From: Nostoc sp. GT001
Lineage (GTDB): Bacteria; Cyanobacteriota; Cyanobacteriia; Cyanobacteriales; Nostocaceae
Assembly (NCBI RefSeq): GCF_030382115.1
Contig: NZ_JAUDRJ010000003.1
Coordinates: forward strand, 6,126,471-6,190,470
Reading direction: 5' to 3'
Length of the DNA stretch: 64,000 nt
In this document: positions 63,812 to 64,000 of the stretch, piece by piece
Position numbering within the stretch: the stretch's first letter is position 1
Layout of the letters: the number at the start of each line of letters is the position of its first letter
Program-made: the position numbers and the translations under genes
The notes under the pieces: generated by a model
Seen by the model: only the letters and a program-made list of their open reading frames with translations
Told to the model about the DNA's origin: nothing
Database searches by the model: none

Positions 63812-64000
63812 ATATTTTTCAACTCCGATTCGGGTTAAACCTCCATCCAAGTGTATTTCCCAATCGGGAAACACCCGAATTCTTAGATGTGCGAGATTAG
63901 TTAACCATACTAGGTTAGCATATTCCGAAGAGTTGTAGTTGCTTGACCGAGTGAGGTCAAAAAGATAGTGCTGCCTACTCAACAATCGGGCAGCCACTTA
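63812..64000 (-). promoter_or_regulatory. rpsB leader region
   Basis: The last 189 bases lie upstream of rpsB. The region remains open in the S2 frame but has no S2-like residues. It probably holds the promoter and a structured mRNA leader for S2 autoregulation, as known in other bacteria; I cannot show the structure by eye. Confidence 0.3.

Noticed and set aside
63812..63997. N-terminal extension of ribosomal protein S2
   Set aside because: The 62 extra residues are unlike any S2 and the canonical start [13 protein letters not shown] is at 63811.
1..64000. tRNA, rRNA, tmRNA or RNase P genes
   Set aside because: I looked through the gaps and saw no cloverleaf or conserved RNA core; a covariance-model search would be needed to exclude small RNAs.

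Overview
The window looks like chromosomal DNA of a filamentous, heterocyst-type cyanobacterium (Nostoc/Anabaena group). The octamer GCGATCGC (HIP1) is dense. Gaps are full of short tandem repeats such as runs of ttaggag, attacga and aatctaa. Several genes are typical of the group: a glycine-rich RRM protein next to rpsU, a PEP-CTERM protein, an SLH/beta-helix protein, pentapeptide repeats, an RppA/RppB-like two-component pair and a duplicated-core EF-Ts. I see no rRNA, tRNA, CRISPR array, prophage or complete insertion sequence. Species assignment is inference.

Layout. 0-2.3 kb: PadR regulator, DUF442 phosphatase, ChrA chromate transporter. 2.3-4.9 kb: an accessory pocket with an AT-rich, HIP1-free reverse transcriptase of the Abi/unknown-group (defence) type, flanked by two relics of the same gene tail, then a RelE-type toxin-antitoxin pair. 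4.9-10.7 kb: pheS, surE, a metallo-beta-lactamase-fold hydrolase, ribF and a MoxR ATPase. 10.8-13.3 kb: a two-gene cassette of a cysteine-synthase/SbnA-like PLP enzyme and a MATE-like exporter. 14-17.4 kb: RppA/RppB-like two-component system and a diheme cytochrome c. 17.7-21.1 kb: secA and a retropepsin-like protease. 21.2-23.1 kb: a HIP1-poor cassette of a DUF2726 nuclease-like protein, a small tyrosine phosphatase and a methyltransferase. 23-29.4 kb: lipoprotein, penicillin acylase and an ABC-2 exporter whose ATPase is frameshifted in its Walker A motif. 29.4-32.7 kb: a truncated copy of trmJ, a MITE, a small hypothetical gene, intact trmJ and a class A beta-lactamase-like protein. 33-36.7 kb: two peroxiredoxins and a glycogen debranching enzyme split in two by repeat DNA. 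37-39.8 kb: a galactose-oxidase-like copper-radical oxidase and a Tat-exported protein. 40-42.5 kb: rpsU, rbp and tldD. 42.5-50.7 kb: pentapeptide, beta-helix/SLH, coiled-coil/TPR, hypothetical and PEP-CTERM genes among MITEs. 50.8-56.1 kb: two tandem PhoX-type phosphatase genes, one frameshifted, each with Pho-box-like repeats upstream. 56.3-64 kb: glycosyltransferase, recG, hypotheticals, tsf and rpsB.

Two themes stand out. First, dispersed repeats and MITEs have inserted into or beside many genes. Some stay in frame (recG, SLH protein, debranching-enzyme N half) and some break the gene (debranching enzyme). Three genes are disrupted: the ABC ATPase, the debranching enzyme and a PhoX. Second, the strongest candidates for less-described systems are the Abi/UG-type reverse transcriptase, the DUF2726-phosphatase-methyltransferase cassette and the PLP enzyme plus exporter pair. 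The copper-radical oxidase is an unusual enzyme for this setting.
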